Shown: positions 7,574-16,059 of the stretch, one piece after another
How the letters are laid out: each line of letters begins with the position of its first letter
Numbering within the stretch: position 1 is the stretch's first letter
Source: an uncultured bacterium
GTDB lineage: Bacteria > Bacteroidota > Bacteroidia > Bacteroidales > Muribaculaceae
Direction: 5' to 3'
Length of the DNA stretch: 27,435 nucleotides
Assembly: GCA_905214735.1 (NCBI GenBank)
Contig: CAJMNI010000035.1
Span: 1-27,435 of the forward strand
Notes under the pieces: model-generated
Database searches by the model: none
Told to the model about the DNA's origin: nothing
Seen by the model: only the letters and a program-made list of their open reading frames with translations
Position numbers and translations under genes: made by a program

Positions 7574-9712
7574 TTATTTCTTTTTCTTTTTGTCGGTTTT
7601 TGCGGGAGCGAAGCCGCGGAGACGGAGGAGAGCCTCAGCGTCGGGCTTGTGGCCGCGGAAGCGGGTGAAGAGCACCATGGCGTCTTCCGTGTCGCCGGGT
7701 TCGAGGATGTTCTTCTTATATGAAGCGGCGGTTTTCGGATCGAAGATGCCTTTCTCCTGGAAGAGCTCCCATGCATCGGCTTCGAGCACCTGCGACCAGA
7801 GATAGGTGTAATAGCCTGAAGCGTAGCCGTCGTCGCCGAAGATATGCTTGAAGTAGGGTGAACGGTAGCGGAAGGTGATCTCCTCGGGCATTCCGATCTG
7901 ATTGGCCACGCTGTCTTCAAAGGCTTTCACGTCGGCCACTTCTGCCTGTTTTCCATACATCATATCGAGCAGGGCTGCTCCGGCGAGCTCTGTGGTGATG
8001 AATCCCTGGTTGAAACGTCCGGAGGCGGCGAGTTTCTCCACGAGGTCGTCGGGAATCGGTTCGCCGGTCTTGTAATGGCGGGCATATTTCTTGATCACTT
8101 CGGGAGCGAAGGCCCAGTGTTCGTTCATCTGCGAGCACATTTCCACGAAGTCGCGGTCGACGTTGGTGCCGGCGAGCGATTTATAGGGTGCCTTTGTCAG
8201 CATTCCCTGGAGGGCGTGGCCAAACTCATGGAACATTGTCTCCACCTCGTCGAGGGTGAGGAGGGCGGGGGTGTCGGCCGTGGGGCGGCTGAAGTTTCCG
8301 ACATTATAGACGATCGGGCGCTTGCTCTTGTTGTCGTCGTAGAGTCCGGCGCTCTGCATCTGCTCCATCCATGCGCCCTGGCGCTTGGTGTCGCGGGGGA
8401 AATAGTCGCACATCCATACGGCAATGTGTTCTCCGGTCTTGGCGTCGACGAGGTCATAGACTTTCAGGTCGTCGATATATTTGGGGGCGTCGGGCATCGG
8501 CACCATCTTCACGCCATAGAGTTTTTCGGTTGTGTCGAAAAGTCCCTGGAGCACATTGTCGAGCGAGAAATAGGGACGGAGGGCAGCCTCGTCAAGATCG
8601 AATTTCTCCTTCTTCACCTTGTCGGCGTAATAGTAATAGTCGTAAGGGGCGATCTTGAAGTTGCCGCCGTGCTTGTCGGCGTAAGCCTGCATGTCGGCCA
8701 CCTCCTCGTGCGAACGGGCCACAGCCGGCTCAAACACTTTCATGAGCAGGTCGGTGGCGGCTTCGGGGGCCTTTGCCATCACGCGCGAAGTCATCATGTC
8801 GGCGAAGGTCTTGAAGCCCATGATCTGCGCTTTCTCGTTGCGGAGCTTGACGATCTGCCGGATCACGGGATAGTTGCAGTTGTCGCCGTAGCTTGCGAGA
8901 TTGGTGTAGCCTTCATAGATGGCGCGGCGCAGGCCCCGGTTGTCGGCATACTGGAGCACCGGCAGGCGGCTCGGAGCGTGGAGGGTGAAGACCCAGAGGC
9001 CGTCGAGGCCGCGGCTTTTCGCCTCGTCGGCGGCCATGGCCACAGAAGCCTCGGGCAGACCGGCGAGATCAGCCTCGTTGTAGACCACCACGGCAAACTG
9101 GTTGGTGGCGTTGAGAAGGTTGCGGTTGAACTTGATATAGAGCTTGGAAAGCTCATTGTTGACCTTCACGAGCTGCTCCTTCTTCTCGGGGGAGAGGGCG
9201 GCACCCTGCTCGGCAAACTCGCGGTAATACTTCTCCACGAGGCGTTTCTGCACGGGAGTGAGGTGCATCTTGTCGCGCATGTCGTAGACGCTCTTGATGC
9301 GCTGGAAGAGCATGTCGTTGAGGATCACCTTGTTGTTGGCTTCGTTGAGAAGAGGAATAGCCTCTTCGGCCATCTCGGCGAATTCGGGAGTGGAGAGCGC
9401 TTCCATATAATGATAGAAGACTCCCGACACTCTTTCGAGAATCGGCGAGAGGTTTTCGAGCGGGAGAATGGTGTTGTCGAAGTCGGGCATGGAGCGGGCG
9501 CTCACGATGCGGCGGATGCGGGCGTCTTGCTCGGCGATGCCGGCCTTGATGGCGGGTATGAAATCCTCGGTCTTGATCTTGTCAAACGGGGCGATTTCAT
9601 ATTTCGTCGTGTAAGGCGTCAGAAACGGGTTTTCACGGGTTTCGGCCATTACTTGTGTCGTTTGGGAGGCGAGCAGCAGAGCGCCGCAGGCCAGTAAGGT
9701 TGTTCTCTTCAT
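7574..9712 (-). CDS. dcp: M3 family peptidyl-dipeptidase (Dcp-like), exported
   Basis: A 712-residue zinc peptidase that removes C-terminal dipeptides from oligopeptides. The zinc site FHEFGHALQG is at residues 494-503 (His495, Glu496, His499), with the third ligand Glu524 in RDFVEMCSQMNEHW, the standard M3 arrangement. The N-terminus is a Sec signal peptide (MKRTTLLACGALLLASQTTQ, cleavage near VMA), so it works in the periplasm, as is common for Bacteroidota Dcp proteins. The C-terminal block GDDGYASGYYTYLWSQVLEAD is the M3 substrate-binding motif. Length is normal; the end is Lys-rich (KTDKKKKK). ATG at 9710-9712, with a -7 element about 50 bases upstream. Confidence 0.95.
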   Translation of the reverse strand: MKRTTLLACGALLLASQTTQVMAETRENPFLTPYTTKYEIAPFDKIKTEDFIPAIKAGIAEQDARIRRIVSARSMPDFDNTILPLENLSPILERVSGVFYHYMEALSTPEFAEMAEEAIPLLNEANNKVILNDMLFQRIKSVYDMRDKMHLTPVQKRLVEKYYREFAEQGAALSPEKKEQLVKVNNELSKLYIKFNRNLLNATNQFAVVVYNEADLAGLPEASVAMAADEAKSRGLDGLWVFTLHAPSRLPVLQYADNRGLRRAIYEGYTNLASYGDNCNYPVIRQIVKLRNEKAQIMGFKTFADMMTSRVMAKAPEAATDLLMKVFEPAVARSHEEVADMQAYADKHGGNFKIAPYDYYYYADKVKKEKFDLDEAALRPYFSLDNVLQGLFDTTEKLYGVKMVPMPDAPKYIDDLKVYDLVDAKTGEHIAVWMCDYFPRDTKRQGAWMEQMQSAGLYDDNKSKRPIVYNVGNFSRPTADTPALLTLDEVETMFHEFGHALQGMLTKAPYKSLAGTNVDRDFVEMCSQMNEHWAFAPEVIKKYARHYKTGEPIPDDLVEKLAASGRFNQGFITTELAGAALLDMMYGKQAEVADVKAFEDSVANQIGMPEEITFRYRSPYFKHIFGDDGYASGYYTYLWSQVLEADAWELFQEKGIFDPKTAASYKKNILEPGDTEDAMVLFTRFRGHKPDAEALLRLRGFAPAKTDKKKKK

Positions 9713-9760
9713 ATATTATGGTTAAGTTTCAAATCGGGCTTGCAGTTAGATTTCGCTCCA

Positions 9761-9768
9761 CAAATATA
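9761..9768 (-). promoter_or_regulatory. Probable -7 element of the M3 peptidase gene
   Basis: The minus strand reads TATATTTG, an exact TAnnTTTG match, about 50 bases before the ATG. No good TTTG lies at the -33 position, so the promoter is only half supported. Confidence 0.5.
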
Positions 9769-9886
9769 CTGAAATTTTTCCACATTCCCATATAAATGCG
9801 GAGAATAAATAAGGTCTTGGTTGCCGATGTTAACGTTTTTTATATCGCAGAGCGTAAACCGGGGGGAAGGTATGGAAGTTGCTCCG

Positions 9887-11017
9887 TTACTTTTTCTTCG
9901 GGGTGTATTCGAATTCGACGGTGAGAGGGTAGTGGTCGCTGGCCTTGATGTCGCCTTTTTTCACGCTGAGGGCCCGGAGGTTGTCGCCCCGGTAGAGCAC
10001 CTGGTCGATGTGAAACCACATGAGGTTGAGATTATAGGTCACCATCGGGCCGAATCCGGTCTCGGCGTAGGCGTCGCGAAGATCGTCGCCCCGGATCAGC
10101 CGGTAGGCGTAGGATTCGGGCACGTCGTTGAAATCGCCGCATACGATGAGGTCTCCTTTCACGCGGTCGAGGGCCTGGCGAAGGTTCTCGGCGTCCTGCT
10201 TGCGCTTCCGGAAGGAGGAGCGCATCTTGCCATAGACGGAGTGTTTCATTTCCGACACTCCGGCGCGGGTGTTTTTCACCGAAGCCATCTCTTTCACCAC
10301 GTCGCGCTCGTTTTCCGAGAGCCCGGGAGAAAGGAGATGCACATTGGCGATCGTGAGCTTGCGGCCGTCGATGTCAACCTCATAAAAGGCGATGGTGCGC
10401 ATGTCGTAGTCGTCGGGGAGGTAGCGTTCCGGCGGAACGGGCTTCATCGGATATTTCGAGAGCACCTGCTTGTCGAAAAATTTATCGGGCGAGGAGTGGT
10501 AGGGATATTTTTTGAAAAGGGAGTCGCGGAGTTCGGGGGTGAGATTCTTGATCAACTGTGGAGTCCAGCCGCGCGATTCCTGAAGCACGGCAATGTCGGC
10601 GCCGGAGCCGGAGCGGAGCACATATTCGTAGGCGGGGCATCCCTGCTGGTTGTCGGGGTGACGCAGGTCGGTGCCGTTGGTGGTGTTGTAGGTAAGCAGC
10701 GTAAAAGTTTTACCGTCGGGGTCGGGATTCTTGGAAAATGAGACGGGGCAGGCTGTCAGGATCGGGGATATTGCCAGAAAAATGGTCAGCGCTCCGAGTC
10801 CGCCGGTGATATATCGGCGGCAAATGATCCAGATGGCCGCCACGACCGCCGTGGCGATAGCGAGCCAGGGCAGCACGAGCACCATCATCGCGGGGAGAGT
10901 GGAGATTTCGGGATTCACCCGTCCGCCGAAGGCCGCGATGAGTGTGGCGATGTAGAGGAGGAAAGTGAGGATGCGGGCTATGGTCCGCAAGATGGGATTT
11001 ATAACAGGGAGCATCAT
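9887..11017 (-). CDS. Membrane-anchored endonuclease/exonuclease/phosphatase family protein
   Basis: A 376-residue protein with three hydrophobic segments (about residues 10-30, 42-65 and 72-92) followed by a complete EEP domain. Motifs in order are FTLLTYNTTNG, ADIAVLQES (metal-binding Glu), LTIANVHLLSPG, LIVCGDFNDVP, WFHIDQVLYRG and the final KASDHYPLTVEF with the catalytic Asp-His pair. These are metal-dependent phosphodiesterases; homologues cut nucleic acids, phospholipid head groups or inositol phosphates, and the membrane anchor suggests an envelope substrate rather than DNA repair. Two adjacent ATGs open the frame (11015-11017 and 11012-11014). The second rhomboid gene ends 35 bases upstream, so the three genes probably form one operon. 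Confidence 0.88.
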   Translation of the reverse strand: MMLPVINPILRTIARILTFLLYIATLIAAFGGRVNPEISTLPAMMVLVLPWLAIATAVVAAIWIICRRYITGGLGALTIFLAISPILTACPVSFSKNPDPDGKTFTLLTYNTTNGTDLRHPDNQQGCPAYEYVLRSGSGADIAVLQESRGWTPQLIKNLTPELRDSLFKKYPYHSSPDKFFDKQVLSKYPMKPVPPERYLPDDYDMRTIAFYEVDIDGRKLTIANVHLLSPGLSENERDVVKEMASVKNTRAGVSEMKHSVYGKMRSSFRKRKQDAENLRQALDRVKGDLIVCGDFNDVPESYAYRLIRGDDLRDAYAETGFGPMVTYNLNLMWFHIDQVLYRGDNLRALSVKKGDIKASDHYPLTVEFEYTPKKK

Positions 11018-11052
11018 AATGCCGTGATTTTTTTTAGTTGGGTGTTATTGCA

Positions 11053-11904
11053 TCAACCTTTCGTCTCGAGACGGCGGGAGATGGCGTTGAGTTCGGCCTT
11101 CTCTTTTCGGGAGAGGGATCCGTAACCTGACAGGCGGATTTTGTCGAGGAGCTGGTCGAGACGTTCGCCGTCGGAGAGTGGTTGCGGTTCTTCGGCCCGG
11201 CGTCTCTGCCGGAGGTGGCGTGCGAGTTTTTTGCCGCTGACCTGCCTCTGATTGCGCCTCGGCAGTCGCAGCATACCTTTCTCATGACATTGCACGGCAG
11301 CTCCGAAGATGACGCCGCCGAGGTGGGCGCAGAGGGTGGGGAGGTTGCCGCCGCCGGTGAGCAGGGTGAGGCCGATGGTGACGATGGCGATCCATTTCAG
11401 CCTGACGTCGCCGAAGAGGAAGAGCCTCACCGTTCTTGACGGGGTTGCGATCGAGGTGGCCGTCATGAGCGACATCACGGCCGCCGACGAACCGACGAGG
11501 AAATTCCCGTTGTTTCCGGCTGCAGCGGAAGCCACGAGGTAAAGGAGTGCGCCGGCGAGTCCGCCGCCGATATAGAGAAGGAGCAGGCGTCGGTCGGAGG
11601 CCACGTCGAGAAACATCCTGCCGAACCAGATGAGCCATAGAGTATTGAAAAGGAGATGGAAGAAGTCGAAATGCACTCCCATATATGTGGCGGCCGTCCA
11701 GAAGTGCTTCATAAAAGGAATGAATCCGGAGGGGAGCACGAGATATCCGAACGCGGCGCAGAGCCCTGTGCCTGCCAATGCGTCGACAAGGCGGCACAGG
11801 AAATAGAGTAGGCCGACGGCGATGTTGATCGCCGCGAGCCACGACAGGGCTTTGCTTCCGCCGCAAAAAGTGCGGAAATTATATGCGAAGGTTGCTGATG
11901 TCAT
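11053..11904 (-). CDS. Rhomboid family intramembrane serine protease with cytosolic C-terminal extension
   Basis: A 283-residue protein with about six membrane helices. The catalytic serine is in FLVGSSAAVMS (Ser140, GxSx form) and the helix-6 histidine is in LCAHLGGVIFG (His194); the upstream FFHLLFNTLW block matches rhomboid helix 2. After about residue 208 comes a basic stretch (PRRNQRQVSGKKLARHLRQRRR) and a C-terminal helical module with LDQLLDKIRLSGYGSLSRKE, a tail seen on many Bacteroidota rhomboids. It cleaves membrane-spanning substrates in or near the bilayer; targets are not known. ATG at 11902-11904, 19 bases after the stop of the first rhomboid gene. Confidence 0.9.
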   Translation of the reverse strand: MTSATFAYNFRTFCGGSKALSWLAAINIAVGLLYFLCRLVDALAGTGLCAAFGYLVLPSGFIPFMKHFWTAATYMGVHFDFFHLLFNTLWLIWFGRMFLDVASDRRLLLLYIGGGLAGALLYLVASAAAGNNGNFLVGSSAAVMSLMTATSIATPSRTVRLFLFGDVRLKWIAIVTIGLTLLTGGGNLPTLCAHLGGVIFGAAVQCHEKGMLRLPRRNQRQVSGKKLARHLRQRRRAEEPQPLSDGERLDQLLDKIRLSGYGSLSRKEKAELNAISRRLETKG

Positions 11905-11923
11905 TATTTATTTGGGATCAGTC

Positions 11924-12685
11924 TCAATAGAATCTCCCTCCCCGGAGGGTTCCTTTCTTTTTCCAGTAGAGAAGGATCACGAGGGCGAAGAGCAGGCCGC
12001 CGAGATGGGCGAAGTGGGCGATTGTTCCGCCTCCCGACACTCCGAGGAAGAATTCGAGCACCGCATAACCGATCACCATCCATTTCGCCTTGATGGGGAC
12101 AGGGATGAAGAAAAGATAGAGCGGCATGTCGGGGAAAACGAAAGCGAACCCGAGTAGCAGGCCGAACACTGCGCCCGAAGCGCCGATGGTGACCATCTGG
12201 TTTTTCATCTCGGCGATGGCGCTGAGGAAATCGCTCTGCCCGGCGGCGATTGCCTGGTCGACCACAGCTTTCATGCTGTCGTAGGTGAGGCCGTTGAGCT
12301 TTGCGATGCCTGCGATGTATTCATGGCGCCATGTCAGGGCCCAAACGGCTTCCTGCACGATAGCCGCCCCCACGCCGCAGACGAGATAGAAGAAGAGAAA
12401 CCGCTTCGATCCCCACACCTGTTCGAGGATGCGGCCGAACATCCAGAGCGTGAACATATTGAAGAGCACGTGGAGAATGTTCCCCTGATCGTGGACAAAC
12501 ATGTAGGTGAGAATCTGGGCCGGGTTGAACATGTCTGACTCCACATAGTGAAGGCCGAGATGGTTGATAATGCCCGATTGGCCGAAGCGCGGAAACAGAA
12601 TTTCCACAAGCCAGATCAACAGGTTGATTATAATGAGATTTTTAGTGACGGGAGGAATGCTCCTGAGGTTTTGTCCAAAGTTCAT
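11924..12685 (-). CDS. Rhomboid family intramembrane serine protease
   Basis: A 253-residue polytopic protein. MVTIGASGAVFGLLLGF holds the GxSG catalytic Ser170 and IAHFAHLGGLLFA the catalytic His227; NILHVLFNMFTLWMFG is the conserved helix-2 His/Asn region. A loop of about 50 residues (EYIAGIAKLNGLTYDSMKAV onward) between helices is rich in Ala, Met and Gln and is longer than in GlpG. The protein ends soon after the last helix with a short basic tail, unlike its downstream paralogue. It is the first gene of the rhomboid-rhomboid-EEP run. ATG at 12683-12685; no consensus promoter was found in the 335 bases before it. Confidence 0.93.
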   Translation of the reverse strand: MNFGQNLRSIPPVTKNLIIINLLIWLVEILFPRFGQSGIINHLGLHYVESDMFNPAQILTYMFVHDQGNILHVLFNMFTLWMFGRILEQVWGSKRFLFFYLVCGVGAAIVQEAVWALTWRHEYIAGIAKLNGLTYDSMKAVVDQAIAAGQSDFLSAIAEMKNQMVTIGASGAVFGLLLGFAFVFPDMPLYLFFIPVPIKAKWMVIGYAVLEFFLGVSGGGTIAHFAHLGGLLFALVILLYWKKKGTLRGGRFY

Positions 12686-13020
12686 AGTTCGGGTTATTTA
12701 TGTCTCCCTATCCGCGGAGATATAATATATAACGATGAAAAGCGCAAAAAATGCTTGCAAGGGGTGCAAAAACTGAGGTTGAGGAAGAGAGCAGGGCGTC
12801 GGAAGATGTTCAGTGATAGAGGCGTGCATTATGCCGATTTTAGCAGAAAATAGGCCAAATAAAGGGAAAATGAAGGAAAATGTTAAAGGTTTTTTACAAA
12901 AAAGAGAGTAAATTGTTTGATACTACGGGGGAAATAAGTATATTTGTGGCGCAAAGCCTTAAAACGCACCATCGTCGAGGGGCTCAGTCACCAACTTGAA
13001 ACACTATAAAATAATTAATT
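12686..13020. other. Divergent intergenic region between rhomboid and HU genes
   Basis: This 335-base, mostly AT-rich spacer holds the HU promoter on the plus strand at 12916-12946. I looked for a minus-strand TAnnTTTG box for the rhomboid operon and found none with an acceptable -33 partner; the rhomboid promoter is unresolved. Short ORFs here have no coding character. Confidence 0.6.
12916..12946 (+). promoter_or_regulatory. Promoter of the HU gene
   Basis: TTTG at 12916-12919, a 19-base spacer and TATATTTG at 12939-12946 match the Bacteroidota consensus. The predicted start near 12952 leaves a leader of about 70 bases. Confidence 0.8.
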
Positions 13021-13284
13021 ATGAACAAGACAGACTTAGTAAATGAAGTTGCAGCCAAGGCTCAGATCAACAAAGGTACAGCCAAAGCAGCTCTCGACGC
13101 AGTGCTTGAATCGATCGAACAGGCGCTCGCCAATGACGACAAGGTTCAGCTCATCGGCTTCGGCACATTCTCCATCGTAGAGAAGCCGGCCCGCACGGGT
13201 ATCAACCCCCGCACAAAAGAGCAGATCGAAATTCCCGCCCGCAAGGTAGTGAAATTCAAACCCGCAGCAGATCTCGGCAAATAA
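13021..13284 (+). CDS. HU family DNA-binding protein
   Basis: An 87-residue histone-like protein. It starts MNKTDLVNEVAAKAQINKGT and carries the HU/IHF signature GFGTFSIVEKPARTGINPRT, the beta-arm that wraps the DNA minor groove, followed by PARKVVKFKPA. Length and motif spacing are those of a standard HU, not of the longer Bacteroidota HU-related proteins with N-terminal additions. It acts on the nucleoid as a homo- or heterodimer. ATG at 13021, with its own promoter and a perfect 14-bp hairpin after the stop, so it forms a separate transcription unit. Confidence 0.97.
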   Translation: MNKTDLVNEVAAKAQINKGTAKAALDAVLESIEQALANDDKVQLIGFGTFSIVEKPARTGINPRTKEQIEIPARKVVKFKPAADLGK

Positions 13285-13306
13285 AAAGCCCTGACATAGC
13301 AAAACG

Positions 13307-13340
13307 TTTGCGCCGATTGTCTCACGACAATCGGCGCAAA
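13307..13340 (+). terminator. Perfect 14-bp hairpin after HU
   Basis: TTTGCGCCGATTGT (13307-13320) pairs without mismatch with 13327-13340 around a CTCACG loop. It starts 22 bases after the HU stop codon. No T-run follows, so termination may be inefficient or the element may protect the mRNA 3' end. Confidence 0.65.
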
Positions 13341-13355
13341 TGCGTTATGTAAAAC

Positions 13356-13403
13356 CGAAACCTAAACCTACCGCCTATAACCTAAAACCTAAAACCTAAA
13401 CCC
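13356..13403. repeat. Degenerate CCTAAA(A) tandem repeat
   Basis: At least five close copies of a 6-7 base unit (CCTAAAC, CCTATAA, CCTAAAA twice, CCTAAAC) lie between the HU hairpin and the argS promoter. The unit resembles telomere-like CCCTAAA repeats; in a bacterial chromosome it is a simple-sequence repeat of unknown role. Confidence 0.7.
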
Positions 13404-13405
13404 TT

Positions 13406-13437
13406 TTTGCGCGATTGGCGGAAATTTTGTATTTTTG
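13406..13437 (+). promoter_or_regulatory. Promoter of argS
   Basis: TTTG at 13406-13409, a 20-base spacer and TATTTTTG at 13430-13437. The predicted start near 13443 gives a leader of about 30 bases. The -33 element touches the end of the CCTAAAA repeat. Confidence 0.8.
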
Positions 13438-13474
13438 CATTTTACATCGCAATTAACCGACCAACACAGATTCA

Positions 13475-15259
13475 ATGACAATAGAAAGCATTATCGCTCA
13501 GGGCGCGGCCCGGGCAGTAAAAGAGCTTTACGGCGCCGATGTCGACGCATCGGTGCTCACTCCCTCCCCGACGAAAAAGGAATTCGAGGGGGATCTCACA
13601 GTTGTGGTTTTCCCGCTTCTCAAGGCATCTCACAAGGCTCCCGAGGCCACGGCCCGCGAGATAGGGGAATGGCTCATGAAAAATGTCGACGAGGTAAGCG
13701 GCTACAACGCAGTGAAGGGCTTCCTCAATCTTACGGTCGATCCGCGCCGCTGGAACAAGCTTCTCCATGACGTCGCCGCCGATCCCGACTACGGCATCGT
13801 GGCACCTTCGGAGGACTCCCCGCTGGTTATGATCGAATATTCGTCGCCCAATACCAACAAGCCTCTTCACCTCGGCCATGTGCGCAACAATCTTTTGGGT
13901 TATTCGCTGGCCTGCATCCTTGGCGCCAACGGCAACAAGGTGGTGAAGACCAACATTGTCAACGACCGCGGCATACATATCTGCAAGTCGATGCTCGCCT
14001 GGCAGAAATGGGGCGACGGCATAACTCCCGAGAAAGCCGGAAAGAAGGGCGACCATCTGATCGGTGACTTCTACGTGGCCTTCGACCGACATTTCAAAGA
14101 TGAGGTGAAGGAGATCCTTGAAGCCAATCCCGGCATGAGCGAGGACGAGGCGAAGGAGAAATCGACTCTTATGAAGGAGGCCCGCGAGATGCTACGCCGC
14201 TGGGAGCAGGGCGACGAGGAGGTGCGCTCGCTCTGGCGCATGATGAACGAATGGGTCTACGCCGGCTTCGACGAGACCTATCGCCGTCTCGGCGTCGATT
14301 TCGACAAGATATATTATGAGTCGAACACATATCTCGAAGGTAAAGATCTCGTGCTCCGCGGCCTCGAGGAGGGGAAGATGTATCGCAAGGAGGATGGTTC
14401 CGTCTGGGCCGACCTCACGGAAAACGGCCTCGACCAGAAGCTCCTTCTCCGCAGCGACGGCACTTCGGTCTATATGACCCAGGATATCGGCACCGCCAAG
14501 CTCCGCTATCAGGATTATCCGATCGACAGGATGATCTATGTGGTGGGCAACGAGCAGGAATATCATTTCAAGGTATTGTCGATTCTTCTCGACCGCCTCG
14601 GATTCAAATGGGGCAAAGACCTGATGCATTTCTCCTATGGCATGGTCGAGCTTCCCAACGGAAAGATGAAGAGCCGCGAGGGGACAGTGGTCGACGCCGA
14701 CGATCTGATGGACACGATGGTTGCCGGGGCCGCGGAGATGGCCGCCGACAGACTTTCGGAGATGCCGGAGGAAGAGGCTGCCGAAGTGGCACGCATCGTC
14801 GGGCTCGGAGCTCTCAAATATTTCCTTCTCAAGGTCGATCCGCGCAAGAACATGCTCTTCAATCCGCAGGAGTCGATCGATTTCAACGGAAATACAGGCC
14901 CCTTCATCCAGTACACCTACGCGCGCATCCGCTCGGTGATCCGCAAGGCGGGCGCCGACTTCGACCCGGCGGTCACGCCCGAAGCCGTGCCGAATCAGAA
15001 GGAGTGCACGCTTATCCGCAAGGTGGCCGACTTCCGCAGCGCGGTTGCCGAGGCCGGACGCAATTGCTCACCCGCCCTTATCGCCAACTATGCCTACGAT
15101 CTGGCAAAAGAGTATAACCAGTTCTATCACGACTATTCGATTCTTCGCGAGGAGAACGCCGACGTCCGCTCGCTGCGTCTGCTGATCTCCTATGTGGTGG
15201 CCCGGACCCTCAAGGCCGCCATGGGGCTGCTCGGAATCGAGATGCCGGAAAGAATGTGA
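13475..15259 (+). CDS. argS: Arginyl-tRNA synthetase
   Basis: A 594-residue class I synthetase that charges tRNA-Arg in the cytoplasm. The N-terminal Add1-like domain runs to about residue 110. The ATP site VMIEYSSPNTNKPLHLGHVRNN contains the HIGH-type motif HLGH at 132-135, and the KMSKS-type loop is the variant KMKSREG at 397-403. The C-terminal DALR anticodon-binding domain includes FIQYTYARIRSVIRKAG and YDLAKEYNQFYHDYSIL. Length is normal. ATG at 13475; other short ATG or TTG starts are not needed given the promoter position. The Bax-inhibitor gene follows after 72 bases without a clear promoter of its own. Confidence 0.97.
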   Translation: MTIESIIAQGAARAVKELYGADVDASVLTPSPTKKEFEGDLTVVVFPLLKASHKAPEATAREIGEWLMKNVDEVSGYNAVKGFLNLTVDPRRWNKLLHDVAADPDYGIVAPSEDSPLVMIEYSSPNTNKPLHLGHVRNNLLGYSLACILGANGNKVVKTNIVNDRGIHICKSMLAWQKWGDGITPEKAGKKGDHLIGDFYVAFDRHFKDEVKEILEANPGMSEDEAKEKSTLMKEAREMLRRWEQGDEEVRSLWRMMNEWVYAGFDETYRRLGVDFDKIYYESNTYLEGKDLVLRGLEEGKMYRKEDGSVWADLTENGLDQKLLLRSDGTSVYMTQDIGTAKLRYQDYPIDRMIYVVGNEQEYHFKVLSILLDRLGFKWGKDLMHFSYGMVELPNGKMKSREGTVVDADDLMDTMVAGAAEMAADRLSEMPEEEAAEVARIVGLGALKYFLLKVDPRKNMLFNPQESIDFNGNTGPFIQYTYARIRSVIRKAGADFDPAVTPEAVPNQKECTLIRKVADFRSAVAEAGRNCSPALIANYAYDLAKEYNQFYHDYSILREENADVRSLRLLISYVVARTLKAAMGLLGIEMPERM

Positions 15260-15331
15260 TTTTTGCAAGACTCCGATTTTTGGCTCGGCGTTTGCAAACA
15301 ATTTTTAAAAACCATTGTCTATAATATAACT

Positions 15332-16054
15332 ATGGATTACAATCAGAATCATGTGACTCCTCCTCCCTTCTACGGGAACGGCGTCAGCGTTGGCCAGCAG
15401 ACCAACGCAGTGTTGAAACGCGTCTACGTGCGCATGTTTATCGGCCTTCTTGTGTCGGCCTTCTGTGCCCTCGGCGTCGCATCTTCGGAAACTATGCTGA
15501 ATCTGATCTTCGGCAATCAGATCGTTTACTGGGGAATGTGGATCGCCATGCTCGTAATGGCCTGGGTTCTTCCCTCGCGTGCCCTCCGCATGTCGAGCGG
15601 AGCCTGCATCGGCTTCTTCCTTCTTTTCTCGGCCCTGATGGGGGCGTCGCTCGCTCCGATTTTCATCGTATATAAACTCGGAACAATCGTCTACACCTTC
15701 TTCATCTCGGCCGGAACATTCGGCGCCATGTCGGTCTACGGATATTTCACCAAGTCTGACCTCTCGAAGTTCGGCACATATCTCGTGATGGCACTTTTCG
15801 GCCTGATCATCGCCAGCATCGTCAACATCTTCGTTGCGAGCAACGCTCTCGACTGGGTCATCTCGATTGTCGGCGTGCTGATTTTCATCGGTCTCACCGC
15901 TTGGGACACCCAGCAGGTCAAGGCTCTCGCAAGCGCAAACCTCGACCCCCACGTGGCCGACCGTCTCGCCACTATCGGAGCTCTGAATCTCTATCTCGAT
16001 TTCATCAACCTCTTCCTCTTCCTGCTCCGCATTTTCGGCGGCAACCGTGACTAA
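15332..16054 (+). CDS. Bax inhibitor-1/YccA family membrane protein
   Basis: A 240-residue protein with seven hydrophobic segments after a short cytosolic N-terminus. YVRMFIGLLVSAFCALGVAS, YKLGTIVYTFFISAGTFGAM and LTAWDTQQVKALA with the closing helix LYLDFINLFLFLLRIFGG are typical of the BI-1/YccA/TMBIM family, whose bacterial members act as pH-gated calcium leak channels or FtsH-interacting proteins. The frame is open upstream to a TTG at 15263, but those 23 residues are not BI-1-like, and MDYNQNHV from ATG 15332 is the expected start. The acidic small protein begins 5 bases after the stop, so the two are translationally linked. Confidence 0.93.
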   Translation: MDYNQNHVTPPPFYGNGVSVGQQTNAVLKRVYVRMFIGLLVSAFCALGVASSETMLNLIFGNQIVYWGMWIAMLVMAWVLPSRALRMSSGACIGFFLLFSALMGASLAPIFIVYKLGTIVYTFFISAGTFGAMSVYGYFTKSDLSKFGTYLVMALFGLIIASIVNIFVASNALDWVISIVGVLIFIGLTAWDTQQVKALASANLDPHVADRLATIGALNLYLDFINLFLFLLRIFGGNRD

Positions 16055-16059
16055 TTGTT

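Noticed and set aside
8075..9697. Plus-strand ORF of 540 codons opposite the M3 peptidase
   Set aside because: Antisense shadow: His/Val/Glu-rich composition with no recognisable motif, and the M3 zinc site on the other strand is intact.
13381..13403. CRISPR-like short repeats
   Set aside because: The units are 6-7 bases without spacers, so this is a simple tandem repeat.
15263..15331. N-terminal extension of the BI-1 protein from a TTG
   Set aside because: The 23 added residues do not resemble BI-1 N-termini, and an ATG with a typical start follows at 15332.
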